From: Flavobacterium denitrificans DSM 15936 | Lineage (GTDB): Bacteria > Bacteroidota > Bacteroidia > Flavobacteriales > Flavobacteriaceae | Length of the DNA stretch: 64,000 nt | Direction of reading: 5' to 3' | NCBI RefSeq assembly: GCF_000425445.1 | Contig: NZ_AUDL01000008.1 | Location: forward strand, 458,669-522,668 | Shown: piece by piece, positions 20,501-29,738 of the stretch | How the letters are laid out: every line of letters begins with the position of its first letter | Numbering within the stretch: the first letter of the stretch is position 1 | The notes under the pieces: generated by a model | Told to the model about the DNA's origin: nothing | Database searches by the model: none | Seen by the model: only the letters and a program-made list of their open reading frames with translations | Translations under genes and position numbers: made by a program

Positions 20501-23500
20501 AAACTACAACAACATGATCTTTTCAGAAGAAATGTATCATCTTCAAAACAACGAAATCGTTATTAAAATTCCATTGAAAAAAGAATTTGAAAATGCTGTT
20601 CAAATTAATCTGGAAAGCTTTTTTGAAAATGAAAAATTCAATACCGACTTCTTTGTTCTTTTAAAAACTGACAAACCAAAATTGGATTTCGCAGTAGAAA
20701 CTTTCAGAAATAAAATAGAACCAAGAAGTGCCGAAAGTTGGTCTTTTAAATTAAATGCAAATAATACAAAAAAAGAAGCTGAAGTTTTGGCTTCTATGTA
20801 TGATAGTTCTTTAGATCAGTTTACAACAAAAGATTGGAATACTTTAAATTTTAGTGAGTATTACACTTCCGGAATTAATAATAAATCGCTTTTAGGTTTT
20901 GATAAAACATACTCTACAATTCTAAATTTAAATGCACCATCAAAACGAATTGAATTGAAAAATGAAGGCACTAGTTTAATGTGGTTTGGTTTTGATTTTA
21001 ACAATAACAGCAATACACTTTATCTGCAAAGAGAATATCAAAGACAACTTAATAAAAAAATTAAAAAACCTTTAGATGCCAAAATGATTTCAGGAATCGT
21101 TACGGACAAAGACGGCTTGCCAATTCCCGGAGTTTCAGTTAACATAAAAGGCACTCAAAGAAGTACAACGACAGATTTTGATGGCTATTACGAAATTGAA
21201 GCAACTGAAAAAGAAGAAATCGTTTATGCTTTTATTGGTTTCAAAAGTCAATCTGCCATTATTACAAATAAAAGAACTCTTGATTTTGTTTTAGAGGACG
21301 ACTCTAGTAATCTAGAAGAAGTTGTTGTAGTTGGTTATGGAACTGTGAAAAAAAAATCTCTTACTGGCGCTGTCGCCAAAGTAGTCGTAGAAGAAGACAA
21401 TACTGTCTATGATTCATCAGGAAGCAATATGTTAAGCGGGATAGTATCAGGAGTCAAAATCAGGGGAAATAATAGTCTTTCTGGCCAAAATCCTTTGTAT
21501 GTTATTGATGGAGAAATCGCAACTGAAAACGATTTAAAAAAAATAAGTCCTAACGATCTTCTTTCCATAGATGCTTTAAAAGACGAAAAAGCAACAGCAC
21601 TTTACGGCAGTAGAGGCGCAAATGGAGTCTTTATTATAACGACCAAAAAAGCGCTCGAAGAATTAACCCAAGTAAAAGCCAGAAAAAATCTATCTGAAAC
21701 CGCTTTCTTTTTACCAAATTTAAAAACAGATGAAAACGGAAATATAAGTTTCAACTTTACTTCGCCCGAAGCTTTGACTGCTTGGAAATTCCGTTTATTG
21801 GCACATAATAAAGATGCCGTTTCTGGTTATTTGGAGAAAAGTATTGTGACGCAAAAAGAAATAATGATTTTGCCGAATTTCCCGAGATTCTTGAGAGAAA
21901 AAGATACAATCGTGATTAGTGCCAAAATTTCAAACGTAACCAACGAAGCAAAAACCGGAATCGCGAGTTTGCAATTTTTCGATGCTACAACCATGCAACC
22001 AATTGATGCCAAAATGCTGAACGCAAAAAACATCAAAAACTTTATGATTCCTGCCTTCGGAAATACAACTGCAAACTGGACTATCACAATTCCTGAAGGT
22101 TTGCAAGGTGTTCAATATAAAATCGTAGCAAAAGCGGGCAACTTTTCAGATGGAGAAGAAAACATTCTTCCGGTTTTGACCAACAATATGCTGGTTACAG
22201 AAAGCATTCCGATTTGGGTTCGTGAAAATTCGACTAAAGAATACACGTTTGAAAACTTAAAAAACAACAGTTCAACGACTTTAAGAAACCATCAGTTTAC
22301 GTTGGAATATACTTCAAACCCAACTTGGCTTGCCATTCAGTCGCTACCTTATTTAATGGAATATGAACATGAATGTGCCGAACAGACTTTTGCTAGATTT
22401 TATGCAAATGCATTGGCATCAGAAATTATTTCGAGCAATCCGAAAATTGCTGCGATTTTTGAAAATTGGAGAAAAAACGGGAAACTGCATTCTAAATTAG
22501 AAGAAAATGAAGAATTAAAATCGATAATTCTTGCTGAAACACCGTGGCTGAATGACGCACAAAATGAAGATGAAAAGAAGAAAAAATTATCGCTTTTGTT
22601 TGATTTAGAAAAAATGAAAACTTCACAAGAAGCCACTTTTGAAAAATTAAAAAAGAAACAGAAACCCTCTGGCGGATTTGCGTGGTTCGATGGTTATGAA
22701 GAAAACGAATATATTACAAGACATATTCTTGCTGGTTTTGGACATTTAGCAAAGCTGAGCAAATCTGAAAATAATGAAGAAAAAATAGATCAAATTACCA
22801 AAACCGCGATTCCTTTTTTAGACAACAAGTTTTTAGAATATTATAGAAGCAGAATCCAAAAAATGAACTCCGCTGACAAATTAATCTGGATCAATCCTTA
22901 TTCTGATTTGCATTATTTGTATACTAGAAGTTTCTATTTGGAAAAATATCCTTTATCGGATGAACTGAAAAAAGCTTCAAAATTATATTTAGAAACGGCT
23001 AAAAAAGATTGGCTTCAATATTCGCTTTACGAAAAAGGAATGACTGCTTTGGTTTTGAATCGTTTTGGAGATAAAGAAACTGCTAAGAAAATCATCGAAA
23101 GTTTAAAAGAAACTTCTTCTAACAACGAAGATTGGGGAATGTACTGGATTGCCAACAAAGCAGGCTGGTATTGGTATCAGGCACCGATTGAAACTCAGGC
23201 TTTGTTAATTGAGGCTTTCGCCGAAGTGACAAACGACACCAAATCGGTTGATGCGATGAAAGTATGGTTATTGAAAAACAAACAAACCAAAAACTGGCCA
23301 ACAACAAAATCAACAACCGAAGCGATTTATGCCCTATTAATGCAAGGAACCGACTGGCTTTCAGTAAAAGATAATACCATCATAAAATTGGGAGATGAAA
23401 AAATCGCAACCAAAAAATTAGCCGAAAACGAAAAAGAAGCTGAAACCGGATACATCAAATTAAACTGGAAACCTGAAGAAATTAAAAAAGAAATGGCGTC

Positions 23501-24017
23501 GATCAAAATCGAAAACAAATCTAAAGTTCCTGGATTTGGCGGCGTTTATTGGCAATATTTTGAAGATTTGGAAAAAATCAAAAATAACTCAGGAGCAGTT
23601 ATATCTGTTTCGAAGGAATTATATCTAAAGAAAAACACTTCAAAAGGTGACGAATTGCAAAAAATCACAAATGAAAATGCTTTAAAAGTGGGCGACTTAG
23701 TTACCGTTCGACTAATTATCACTTCTAAAGAAGACATGGAATATGTTCATTTAAAAGATATGCGTGCTTCTTGTTTTGAACCTGTAAATGTTCTTTCTGA
23801 ATATCAATATAGAGACCGTCTTGGGTATTATATGAGCACAAAAGATGCTGCAACACATTTCTTCTTTGACCGAATCAACAAAGGAACTTACGTTTTAGAA
23901 TATGACATCCGAGTAAACAACAGTGGTGAATTCTCCAACGGAATTACAACAATCCAAAGTATGTACGCTCCCGAATTTGCAAGCCATACAAAAGGAACTC
24001 AAGTGAAAGTTCAATAA
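17544..24017 (+). CDS. Giant alpha-2-macroglobulin family protein with inserted SusC-like CarboxypepD_reg and TonB-plug domains
   Basis: Exported macroglobulin-like protein, by family a periplasmic or envelope protease trap. The 2157 residues comprise: signal peptide 1-18 (LFLSSTIFAQ); a helical N-terminal region; MG domains including the MG2 signature YLDRAIYRPGQTLYYKG (about 563-580); a carboxypeptidase-regulatory-like domain (about 1181-1252, ISGIVTDKDGLPIPGVSVNI); a TonB-box-like segment (EEVVVVGYGTVKKKSLTGAV) with a shortened plug domain (about 1256-1374, PLYVIDGEI, ATALYGSRGANGVFIITTKK); the A2M domain (from about 1380, ETAFFLPNLKTDENGNISF); the thioester motif ECAEQ with Cys1611; and a C-terminal receptor-binding-like domain. 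There is no lipobox and no neighbouring pbpC, the usual partner in proteobacteria. Known bacterial members are usually about 1500-1900 residues; the extra length is largely the insert. Confidence 0.9.
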   Translation: MKNILFVFLFLSSTIFAQQYDKKWSKITALETEGKIKSANEVVPDIYKNAKAKKDEEQIIKCFFYQSKYIQILEEDAQTKIINNLKSTINQVSVPSKAILNLVYAKCLNDYYKRNTYSIQRRTNTTFLAEDFLTWTETNFTDEINLALKKSLENEAVLKNTPLTKYETIFDYPSIEKFNALNLLDYATSENINLYTSRIERWKFLKSDFTSSKKELLAQSNLFSKLNFDSISHENLRLTLKLYQKQETNNPTTGNLWDRIQFCKNFLIDADENYFQALVSLQKSTTDAILIQKIQLEKAIYFNENASKEKHPDYKIKAVATLDSIIKINNRSNAYKLAVEKKETILYKSITVQLQKYNYDNENIRAYIQYKNVENLNISFFKIEQNQLFNLERYNKNRDSVKNAIIEKAKPVATKSYTLENKKDFLEHSTEFLLPQLKTGSYLVYFESESDSKAKKAFAFETITTSNFIVLASQNDTSEKYQILDRKTGKPLENITGKFPASTAKSDKNGIVIYEKPKGSSNYGLVTFYNSNDTLSIQKNYLSYNIDYSNKNEESFKGKVEFYLDRAIYRPGQTLYYKGIAVQKLGNKTSVVPKTTFEVTIEDADNNELKKFDVTTNEFGSFSGEFVIPKNVLTGNFNITADEPTNYENDAVYDKKEDEHPFWDRINFDESRIEFKVEEYKRPKFEVTFEPKKESFQLNQAIKIKGNAKAFAGSNISDAKVTYTVTRQTSYFGNYYSQEQNEVLATGETKTDASGKFSIDFVALPSKNSNKEQLPVFNYVIKASVTDINGETRESETTVKVGYHDLKLNATIPSIIQTNTKNEIQLSSNNLNGEFLATKGELKIYFISPPSTKFKGRVFPQPEIETIPASDFERLFPYEINPDSKIKNIETLVFSKNIDTQKDKIVALDFIENYKSGNYRIVFSAKDSYNNLIENATNIELKQSKDKFDISRLFTAKQINQDAKKDGFALIKITSVIPELYITASGNYNNMIFSEEMYHLQNNEIVIKIPLKKEFENAVQINLESFFENEKFNTDFFVLLKTDKPKLDFAVETFRNKIEPRSAESWSFKLNANNTKKEAEVLASMYDSSLDQFTTKDWNTLNFSEYYTSGINNKSLLGFDKTYSTILNLNAPSKRIELKNEGTSLMWFGFDFNNNSNTLYLQREYQRQLNKKIKKPLDAKMISGIVTDKDGLPIPGVSVNIKGTQRSTTTDFDGYYEIEATEKEEIVYAFIGFKSQSAIITNKRTLDFVLEDDSSNLEEVVVVGYGTVKKKSLTGAVAKVVVEEDNTVYDSSGSNMLSGIVSGVKIRGNNSLSGQNPLYVIDGEIATENDLKKISPNDLLSIDALKDEKATALYGSRGANGVFIITTKKALEELTQVKARKNLSETAFFLPNLKTDENGNISFNFTSPEALTAWKFRLLAHNKDAVSGYLEKSIVTQKEIMILPNFPRFLREKDTIVISAKISNVTNEAKTGIASLQFFDATTMQPIDAKMLNAKNIKNFMIPAFGNTTANWTITIPEGLQGVQYKIVAKAGNFSDGEENILPVLTNNMLVTESIPIWVRENSTKEYTFENLKNNSSTTLRNHQFTLEYTSNPTWLAIQSLPYLMEYEHECAEQTFARFYANALASEIISSNPKIAAIFENWRKNGKLHSKLEENEELKSIILAETPWLNDAQNEDEKKKKLSLLFDLEKMKTSQEATFEKLKKKQKPSGGFAWFDGYEENEYITRHILAGFGHLAKLSKSENNEEKIDQITKTAIPFLDNKFLEYYRSRIQKMNSADKLIWINPYSDLHYLYTRSFYLEKYPLSDELKKASKLYLETAKKDWLQYSLYEKGMTALVLNRFGDKETAKKIIESLKETSSNNEDWGMYWIANKAGWYWYQAPIETQALLIEAFAEVTNDTKSVDAMKVWLLKNKQTKNWPTTKSTTEAIYALLMQGTDWLSVKDNTIIKLGDEKIATKKLAENEKEAETGYIKLNWKPEEIKKEMASIKIENKSKVPGFGGVYWQYFEDLEKIKNNSGAVISVSKELYLKKNTSKGDELQKITNENALKVGDLVTVRLIITSKEDMEYVHLKDMRASCFEPVNVLSEYQYRDRLGYYMSTKDAATHFFFDRINKGTYVLEYDIRVNNSGEFSNGITTIQSMYAPEFASHTKGTQVKVQ

Positions 24018-24023
24018 AAAAAA

Positions 24024-24075
24024 TCCGCCACGAATTCACGAATTAATTAAATAAAATTCGTGAATTCGTGGCGGA
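24024..24075. terminator. Bidirectional terminator made of a perfect 21-bp inverted repeat
   Basis: Left arm 24024-24044 and right arm 24055-24075 are perfectly complementary with a 10-nt loop. A-runs before and after give T-runs on both strands, suiting the convergent macroglobulin and S46 genes. The arms carry the CCACGAATTCACGAATT unit shared with other intergenic repeats of this window. Confidence 0.85.
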
Positions 24076-24096
24076 AAAAAATTCTAAAAATTGAGA

Positions 24097-26241
24097 TTAT
24101 TTAGCAATCGTCAATTCGTCGATAATGTTTTTCGCTCCTGCGTATTTGTCGATAATCCAAAGAACGTAACGAATATCAACGTTGATTGTTCTTTGCAATT
24201 TAGAATCAAAAATTACGTCACCAGCCATCGCTTCAATGTTTCCATCAAAAGCAATTCCGATTAATTCTCCTTTTCCGTTAAGAACTGGTGAACCAGAATT
24301 TCCTCCTGTAATATCATTATCTGTTAAGAAGTTTACTGGCATGTAACCTGCTTTATCAGCATATTGACCAAAATCTTTTTTCTTATTCAACTCCAATAAA
24401 CGAGCTGGCAAATCAAATTCCTGATCTCCTGCTTTATATTTTTTAACCATACTCGTCATATCTGTATAGTTGTTGATTTTAGCATCGTTACGAGGATCTG
24501 CTGGCAATGCACGAACTTTTCCATAAGTCAATCTCAAAGTAGAGTTTGCATCTGGATATTTAATCGCGTTTAATTTAGATTCTCTTAAACCTTCAACTAA
24601 TTTACGGTAAGCAATTGCAAAACCATCATCAGCTTTTGCCTGATCGTCTGTTTTAGCACGGAATTTAGTCATCAAATCATTAGAAATAATATACAACGGA
24701 TCGTGTACAATTGCCAATGGTTTTGGATCTGCTAAAAACCCTAATACTTTTTCTTTTGTTGTAAAATAACTAACCTCAGTTGCTTTTGCTACATCTGCAG
24801 TAAAATCACCATTATTTGCAGCTTTCATTTTTGCAATTTCTGGTGCAAGTCCGTATTCAGAAGCTTTTGAAGCGTATAAATTCAATTGAGCTGTTAAAAC
24901 ATCTTTTTCTAATGGCGCATAAAAATCACCATAAATATTTTCAACCATTGCATTAATTTTAGGAAGCATTTCTGCTTTTTTCGCATCATTTTCTTTGTAG
25001 TAAGCAATTAATGCATTTCCTAAATTAGCTGGTGCAGTTGCATAACTAGAAGTACGTAAAAGCTGAGTCAAATAATTATCATGACGCGCTTTTAAGTTCG
25101 TTTCTCTATAATAATCGTTGATTGTTGGTATTACATTTTCGTACTTCTCTTTATTAGCAGGTTTGCTCGCCCACTCATAAAATTTATCTTCTTGTTCTGC
25201 TTTTGCATCTGCTGTTCCAGCTTTTGTTAAAGCATCAATCATACCTTGACGGTTTTTCCAGTAATTGGCTGTCGAAGCATATTTAGAAGCGTAGTTTAAA
25301 CGAACAGTCGCATCTTTATCCATATACTTTTTCATTACATCCATTCCGGTTTTTGCACCTTCAACCCAAGCAGGATAAGCATATTTTACATTTTGCTCGA
25401 TTCCGCCCGCCGGCATCCAACGGTTTGTTCTTCCTGGATAACCTAAGATCATTGCAAAATCATTTTCTTTTACACCTTTGATACTTACTGGCAAATAGTG
25501 TTTTGGTTTTAAAGGCACATTATCTTTTGAATAAGCGGCAGGATTTCCGTCTTTATCTGCATACACTCTAAACATAGAGAAATCTCCAGTTTGGCGAGGC
25601 CACTCCCAGTTGTCAGTGTCTCCACCAAATTTACCAACGCTTTCTGGCGGTGTTCCCACTAAACGAACGTCTGTGTAATCTTGGTAAACAAAATAATAAT
25701 ATTCATTTCCTTGAAAGAAAGGACGAACAGAAACTGTATATTTTCCGTTTTCGCTGTTTTCTTTTTCGATCAAACTGATTTCTTGCTGAATCGCTTTGTT
25801 TCTTTCCGTTTCAGTCATTTGATCGTTTACTTTAGATAAAATTCTTTTAGAAACATCGTCCATACGAACGAAGAAACGAACAAATAAAGATTTTGGTTTC
25901 ATTTCCTGGCTACGATCTTTAGCCCAGAAACCATCTTTCAAATAGTTTTGTTCTGCTGACGAAAGTTCAGCAATTGCGCTATATCCACAGTGGTGATTTG
26001 TAAGTACCAATCCAGTATTCGAAACGATTTCAGCAGTACATCCTCCATTGAATTGTACAATCGCATCTTTTAAACTATGATTGTTGATACTATAAATTTC
26101 TTCGGCTGTCAATTGCAAGCCCATTTTTTCCATATCTCTATGGTTCAATCTTTCGATAAACATCAAAAACCACATTCCTTCATCGGCTCTCATTGGGAAA
26201 GCCACAAGGCACATGGTAAAGAATAAAATTACTTTTTTCAT
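24097..26241 (-). CDS. S46 family dipeptidyl-peptidase, DPP7-like
   Basis: Exported serine peptidase that removes dipeptides from the N-terminus of oligopeptides in the periplasm. The 714-residue product has a signal peptide (MKKVILFFTMCLVAFPMRA), the catalytic His84 in VLTNHHCGYSAI, the aspartate region GGDTDNWEWPRQTGDF, and Ser649 in TGGNSGSPVL. In this family a Gly or an Arg 18 residues after the serine separates DPP7 (hydrophobic P1) from DPP11 (acidic P1). Here the residue is Gly667 (IAFDGNIEA), so DPP7-type specificity is inferred. It fits a peptide-scavenging lifestyle. A promoter-like box TATATTCG lies at 26262-26269. Confidence 0.93.
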   Translation of the reverse strand: MKKVILFFTMCLVAFPMRADEGMWFLMFIERLNHRDMEKMGLQLTAEEIYSINNHSLKDAIVQFNGGCTAEIVSNTGLVLTNHHCGYSAIAELSSAEQNYLKDGFWAKDRSQEMKPKSLFVRFFVRMDDVSKRILSKVNDQMTETERNKAIQQEISLIEKENSENGKYTVSVRPFFQGNEYYYFVYQDYTDVRLVGTPPESVGKFGGDTDNWEWPRQTGDFSMFRVYADKDGNPAAYSKDNVPLKPKHYLPVSIKGVKENDFAMILGYPGRTNRWMPAGGIEQNVKYAYPAWVEGAKTGMDVMKKYMDKDATVRLNYASKYASTANYWKNRQGMIDALTKAGTADAKAEQEDKFYEWASKPANKEKYENVIPTINDYYRETNLKARHDNYLTQLLRTSSYATAPANLGNALIAYYKENDAKKAEMLPKINAMVENIYGDFYAPLEKDVLTAQLNLYASKASEYGLAPEIAKMKAANNGDFTADVAKATEVSYFTTKEKVLGFLADPKPLAIVHDPLYIISNDLMTKFRAKTDDQAKADDGFAIAYRKLVEGLRESKLNAIKYPDANSTLRLTYGKVRALPADPRNDAKINNYTDMTSMVKKYKAGDQEFDLPARLLELNKKKDFGQYADKAGYMPVNFLTDNDITGGNSGSPVLNGKGELIGIAFDGNIEAMAGDVIFDSKLQRTINVDIRYVLWIIDKYAGAKNIIDELTIAK

Positions 26242-26366
26242 GTTATTTTGTTTAAGTGACGCGAATATAGGGCATATTTATAATTATTCCGTTCAAAACA
26301 ATTCTAAAATTGCACATGCTTTCGCTTTTTTAGTCTTTTATTAAGAATTTAACATTGTTTTTAAAA

Positions 26367-26400
26367 AATAAAGGCGTTCTAAAAATAGAACGCCTTTATT
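26367..26400 (-). terminator. Terminator after obgE
   Basis: Perfect 15-bp stem AATAAAGGCGTTCTA / TAGAACGCCTTTATT with a 4-nt loop; the minus strand continues into a T-rich tract. Confidence 0.85.
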
Positions 26401-26415
26401 TTTTAAAAGTTATTA

Positions 26416-26478
26416 AGCTGCTAAGTTACTAAGAATCTAAGCTTTTTCTTTGAACTTAGTAGCTTAGAAACTTAGAAC
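26416..26478. repeat. Intergenic tandem/inverted repeat of CTAAGNTNCTAAG type
   Basis: The stretch holds repeated CTAAG units (CTAAGTTACTAAGAATCTAAG) and their complement (CTTAGTAGCTTAGAAACTTAG), giving an imperfect hairpin directly after the obgE stop. A related tract lies at 39262-39306 after the M3 peptidase gene. Confidence 0.7.
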
Positions 26479-26479
26479 T

Positions 26480-27481
26480 TTACTCGTTAAGCATTTTCCA
26501 AAGCTTGTCTTTCAAATCGGTCAAACCTTGCTGTGCAACAGAAGAAATAAACATATAAGGAACATCTTTGAAAGAAACATCAAGTTCAGCTTTCAATTCT
26601 GCTTTTAGTTCATCATCTAGCATATCGCATTTTGAAATTACTACTAGACGTTCTTTGTCCAGCATTTCAGGATTGTATTTCGTTAATTCGTTAACCAAAA
26701 TATCATATTCCGCTTTAATATCTGGAGTATCAACCGGAACTAAAAACAATAAAGTTGAGTTACGCTCAATATGGCGCAAGAAATAATGTCCTAAGCCTTT
26801 TCCTTCTGCGGCACCTTCGATAATTCCAGGAATATCAGCAATTACGAAAGATTGAAAATCTCTGTACGCTACGATTCCTAAATTTGGTTTTAAAGTCGTA
26901 AACGGGTAATCGGCAATTTTTGGTTTTGCTGAAGTCAGAACAGATAATAAAGTAGATTTTCCTGCATTTGGAAAACCAACTAAACCAACATCGGCCAAAA
27001 CTTTCAATTCTAAAATCACATCCATTTCTACACCCAGCAAACCTGGCTGTGCATAACGAGGCGTTTGATTTGTTGAACTTCTAAAATGCCAGTTCCCTAA
27101 ACCTCCTTTTCCTCCTTTTGCAAGGATTCTTTTTTCTCCGTCTTCTGTAATTTCAAAAAGTGTTTCACCCGTTTCTTTGTCTTTTACAACAGTTCCTAGT
27201 GGCACCTCAATAATTTTATCTTCTCCGTCTGCACCAGTACTACGATCTCCACCACCGTCTCCACCGTGACCCGCCTTAATGTGACGCGCAAACTTTAAAT
27301 GAAATAATGTCCAGAGTCCTTTATTTCCAACCAAATACACATGTCCTCCACGGCCACCGTCTCCACCGTCTGGACCACCTTTTTCAATAAATTTCTCTCT
27401 ATGTAAATGCGTAGAGCCTTTTCCTCCTTTTCCGGAAGAAACATATATCTTAACGTAATCTACAAAATTTCCTTCTGTCAT
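26480..27481 (-). CDS. obgE: GTPase ObgE/CgtA
   Basis: Essential GTPase associated with 50S ribosome assembly and stress control. The 333-residue product has the glycine-rich Obg fold ([38 protein letters not shown]), then the G domain: G1 [11 protein letters not shown] (about residue 168), switch [22 protein letters not shown] and G4 in [11 protein letters not shown]. It lacks the long C-terminal Obg extension of some other phyla, as is normal in Bacteroidota. Followed by its own terminator; it lies in the cluster with the CNNM protein, adk and hpt on the same strand. Confidence 0.96.
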   Translation of the reverse strand: MTEGNFVDYVKIYVSSGKGGKGSTHLHREKFIEKGGPDGGDGGRGGHVYLVGNKGLWTLFHLKFARHIKAGHGGDGGGDRSTGADGEDKIIEVPLGTVVKDKETGETLFEITEDGEKRILAKGGKGGLGNWHFRSSTNQTPRYAQPGLLGVEMDVILELKVLADVGLVGFPNAGKSTLLSVLTSAKPKIADYPFTTLKPNLGIVAYRDFQSFVIADIPGIIEGAAEGKGLGHYFLRHIERNSTLLFLVPVDTPDIKAEYDILVNELTKYNPEMLDKERLVVISKCDMLDDELKAELKAELDVSFKDVPYMFISSVAQQGLTDLKDKLWKMLNE

Positions 27482-27486
27482 TTTTC

Positions 27487-27521
27487 TGAATTTCAGATTT
27501 TAGATTTTAGATTTTAGATTA
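27487..27521. repeat. Tandem AGATTTT repeat tract
   Basis: Four head-to-tail copies of a 7-nt unit (AGATTTT) sit immediately upstream of obgE. A tract with the complementary unit AAAATCT occurs at 51774-51790. Confidence 0.75.
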
Positions 27522-27623
27522 CTCTAAATTCTATTCTAAATTCTATTTTATTTATTTTTCAGTTTCAATCTGAATTTTCAGCACAAACTGTGACTGAAAA
27601 CTGCGACTGAAAACTATTTTTCT

Positions 27624-28898
27624 TTATTCTTTAAGCGCTTTTACAAGCACTTTGTCAATTTTAACGCCATCCATGTCGATGACTTCTAAAACAAACTTTT
27701 GCCAAACCAGTTTTTCGCCTTCTTTTGGAATATGTGAAAGTTCGGTCATAATCATTCCGCTTACGGTGTTCACTTCGTAATCGTTTGTCAGTTCATCCAA
27801 CTCAAAATAAGTTAAGAAATCGTGCAACGAATAATGTCCATCAACTAACCACGAACCATCTTCTCTTTCTATAAGCTGGAATTCGTCTTTATAAAATTCT
27901 GATGCATCTCCAACTAAAGCTTCCAGAATATCATTCAAAGTAATCAATCCTTGAAAAACACCATATTCATCTGAAACCAAAGCATAATGAACTCCTGTCT
28001 TCTTGAAATTTTCTAATGCTTTATATGCCGTGGTCTGTTCCATTAAATAAGGCGCATCAGAAACTATTACCGACAAATCGAAATTATCTTTTTCGATGCT
28101 GGCGAAGATATTTTTTAGTGTAACCACTCCAACAATATCATCATAATTATCATTATAAACTGGATAAACAGCATGCAGATCCTGAACTACCAATTCTTTA
28201 ATCTTGTCTTTATCTGCTTTTAACGGCAACATGTCAACCGATTTACGGTGTGTCATTAACGAACTTACTTTTCTATCTCCAATATGGAAAACACGCTCCA
28301 CAATATCTTGTTCAATTTCCTGAACTTCTCCAACTTCGGTTCCTTCTTTAATGATGGCTTTAATTTCTTCTTCGGTCACTTTTCCGTCAGCGGTTGGTTT
28401 TATTTGAAAAACATTCAACAAAAAATCTGTTGATGAAGTCAGCAACCAAATAAATGGAGCCGTGATAATAGAAATCACTTTCATTGGCATTGCTACCATT
28501 TTAGCAATCGCTTCTGGATAATTTAATCCGATTCGCTTTGGAAGCAATTCTCCTAAAACCAGTGAGAAGAATGTTAAAACTACAACCACAATTCCCACTG
28601 CAATTGAATGTGCGTAAGGTTTTAATGCTGCAAAACCTGACACAAAAACCTCAACATCAGCAGTGATTTTATCTCCAGAGTAAATACCGGTTAAAATTCC
28701 AATTAAGGTAATTCCGATTTGTACTGTTGATAAAAATTTATTTGGGGAATTGGCTAAGTCGAGTGCTGTTTTAGCACTTTTGTTGCCTTTTTTCGCAGCG
28801 GTTTCAAGCCTGTTTTTACGGGCCGAAATCAAAGCGATTTCAGACATGGAGAAAACTCCGTTTAATAAAATTAGAAAAAATATAATTAGTATTTCCAA
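27624..28898 (-). CDS. CNNM/CorC-type membrane protein (hemolysin family)
   Basis: Integral-membrane protein of the CNNM (DUF21) family, linked to magnesium or cobalt homeostasis. The 424-residue product has three to four hydrophobic helices in the DUF21 domain (about 1-190, MEILIIFFLILLNGVFSMSE), a CBS pair (about 205-335, with MTHRKSVDMLPLKAD and GVFQGLITLNDILEALVGD) and a C-terminal CorC_HlyC domain (about 345-420, LVDGHYSLHDFLTYF). The canonical N-terminus starts at a TTG codon (28896-28898); no ATG is available there, and the next Met (codon 18) would cut the first helix. The family name hemolysin does not mean it is a toxin. Confidence 0.88.
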   Translation of the reverse strand: MEILIIFFLILLNGVFSMSEIALISARKNRLETAAKKGNKSAKTALDLANSPNKFLSTVQIGITLIGILTGIYSGDKITADVEVFVSGFAALKPYAHSIAVGIVVVVLTFFSLVLGELLPKRIGLNYPEAIAKMVAMPMKVISIITAPFIWLLTSSTDFLLNVFQIKPTADGKVTEEEIKAIIKEGTEVGEVQEIEQDIVERVFHIGDRKVSSLMTHRKSVDMLPLKADKDKIKELVVQDLHAVYPVYNDNYDDIVGVVTLKNIFASIEKDNFDLSVIVSDAPYLMEQTTAYKALENFKKTGVHYALVSDEYGVFQGLITLNDILEALVGDASEFYKDEFQLIEREDGSWLVDGHYSLHDFLTYFELDELTNDYEVNTVSGMIMTELSHIPKEGEKLVWQKFVLEVIDMDGVKIDKVLVKALKE

Positions 28899-29053
28899 TT
28901 GATTGTAGGTTCGTTATAAAATAGTCTCGTTAAAAATAATTCGCAATCTTGATTTTAGCTGTTGCTTAAAAAACTAATTTTTCTAACCCGAAAACATTGC
29001 TTCTTAAATATCTTAAGAAGCTAGCTTTATGGTTAGAAAAATAGTTCTTTATT

Positions 29054-29071
29054 TCCCGACAGCTATCGGGA
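29054..29071. repeat. Dispersed palindrome, copy 2 (one substitution)
   Basis: TCCCGACAGCTATCGGGA, one base off the perfect palindrome at 16687-16704, in the 197-base gap between adk and the CNNM gene. Confidence 0.75.
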
Positions 29072-29095
29072 TTTCACGTACAGCTGGACTAGCTT

Positions 29096-29668
29096 CTACA
29101 AATTATCTATAACTGACGTTAATCGCTCTGTAATTTGTTCAATAGTTCCAATACCATCTACGGCATAAAACTTACCTTGTTCTTTATAGTATCCAATAAG
29201 AGGAGCTGTTTTTTCATTGTATTCTTGGTATCTCACACGAATTTTCTCTTCGTCTTGATCATCAGCTCTTCCGCTTGTTTTTCCTCTTTCTAACAAACGT
29301 TTTACCAAAATCTCGTCATCAGCTTCTAAAGCGATTGTTGCTGTTACGGTAGATCCGATTGTTGGCAAAAATTTATCTAAAGCCTCAGCCTGATTGATTG
29401 TTCTTGGATAACCGTCGAACAAAAATCCTGCTGTATCTGGGTGTTTTTTTACTTCATCAATTAACATTGCAGTTGTTACTTCGCAAGGAACTAATTCTCC
29501 ATTGTCCATAAAAACTCTTGCTTTTTTCCCTAGTTCAGTATCATTTTTTAAATTGAAACGAAAAATATCTCCTGTTGAAAGGTGCGTTAAATTGTATTTT
29601 TCTTTTAAAAATTCTGCCTGCGTTCCTTTTCCTGCACCAGGCTTTCCAAATAAAACGATGTTAATCAT
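29096..29668 (-). CDS. adk: Adenylate kinase
   Basis: Cytosolic enzyme interconverting ATP + AMP and 2 ADP. The 190-residue product carries the P-loop FGKPGAGKGTQ (residues 7-17), the AMP-binding segment THLSTGDIFRFNL, the conserved LFDGYPRTINQAEAL and the LID region LLERGKTSGRADDQDEEKI. It is the short form without the zinc-finger LID insertion. It lies 70 bases after hpt on the same strand, so the two purine enzymes are probably co-transcribed. Confidence 0.97.
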   Translation of the reverse strand: MINIVLFGKPGAGKGTQAEFLKEKYNLTHLSTGDIFRFNLKNDTELGKKARVFMDNGELVPCEVTTAMLIDEVKKHPDTAGFLFDGYPRTINQAEALDKFLPTIGSTVTATIALEADDEILVKRLLERGKTSGRADDQDEEKIRVRYQEYNEKTAPLIGYYKEQGKFYAVDGIGTIEQITERLTSVIDNL

Positions 29669-29738
29669 AATTGAAATGAGTGTTGTACTTCTTTTTTCAG
29701 AAGTCTTTAAATGAATATTTAGTTGTGTTTGTTTTTAA

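Noticed and set aside
22400..22636. Other minus-strand frames within the macroglobulin gene
   Set aside because: Ser/Phe-rich shadows of AAA/GAA codons, without start context or domains.
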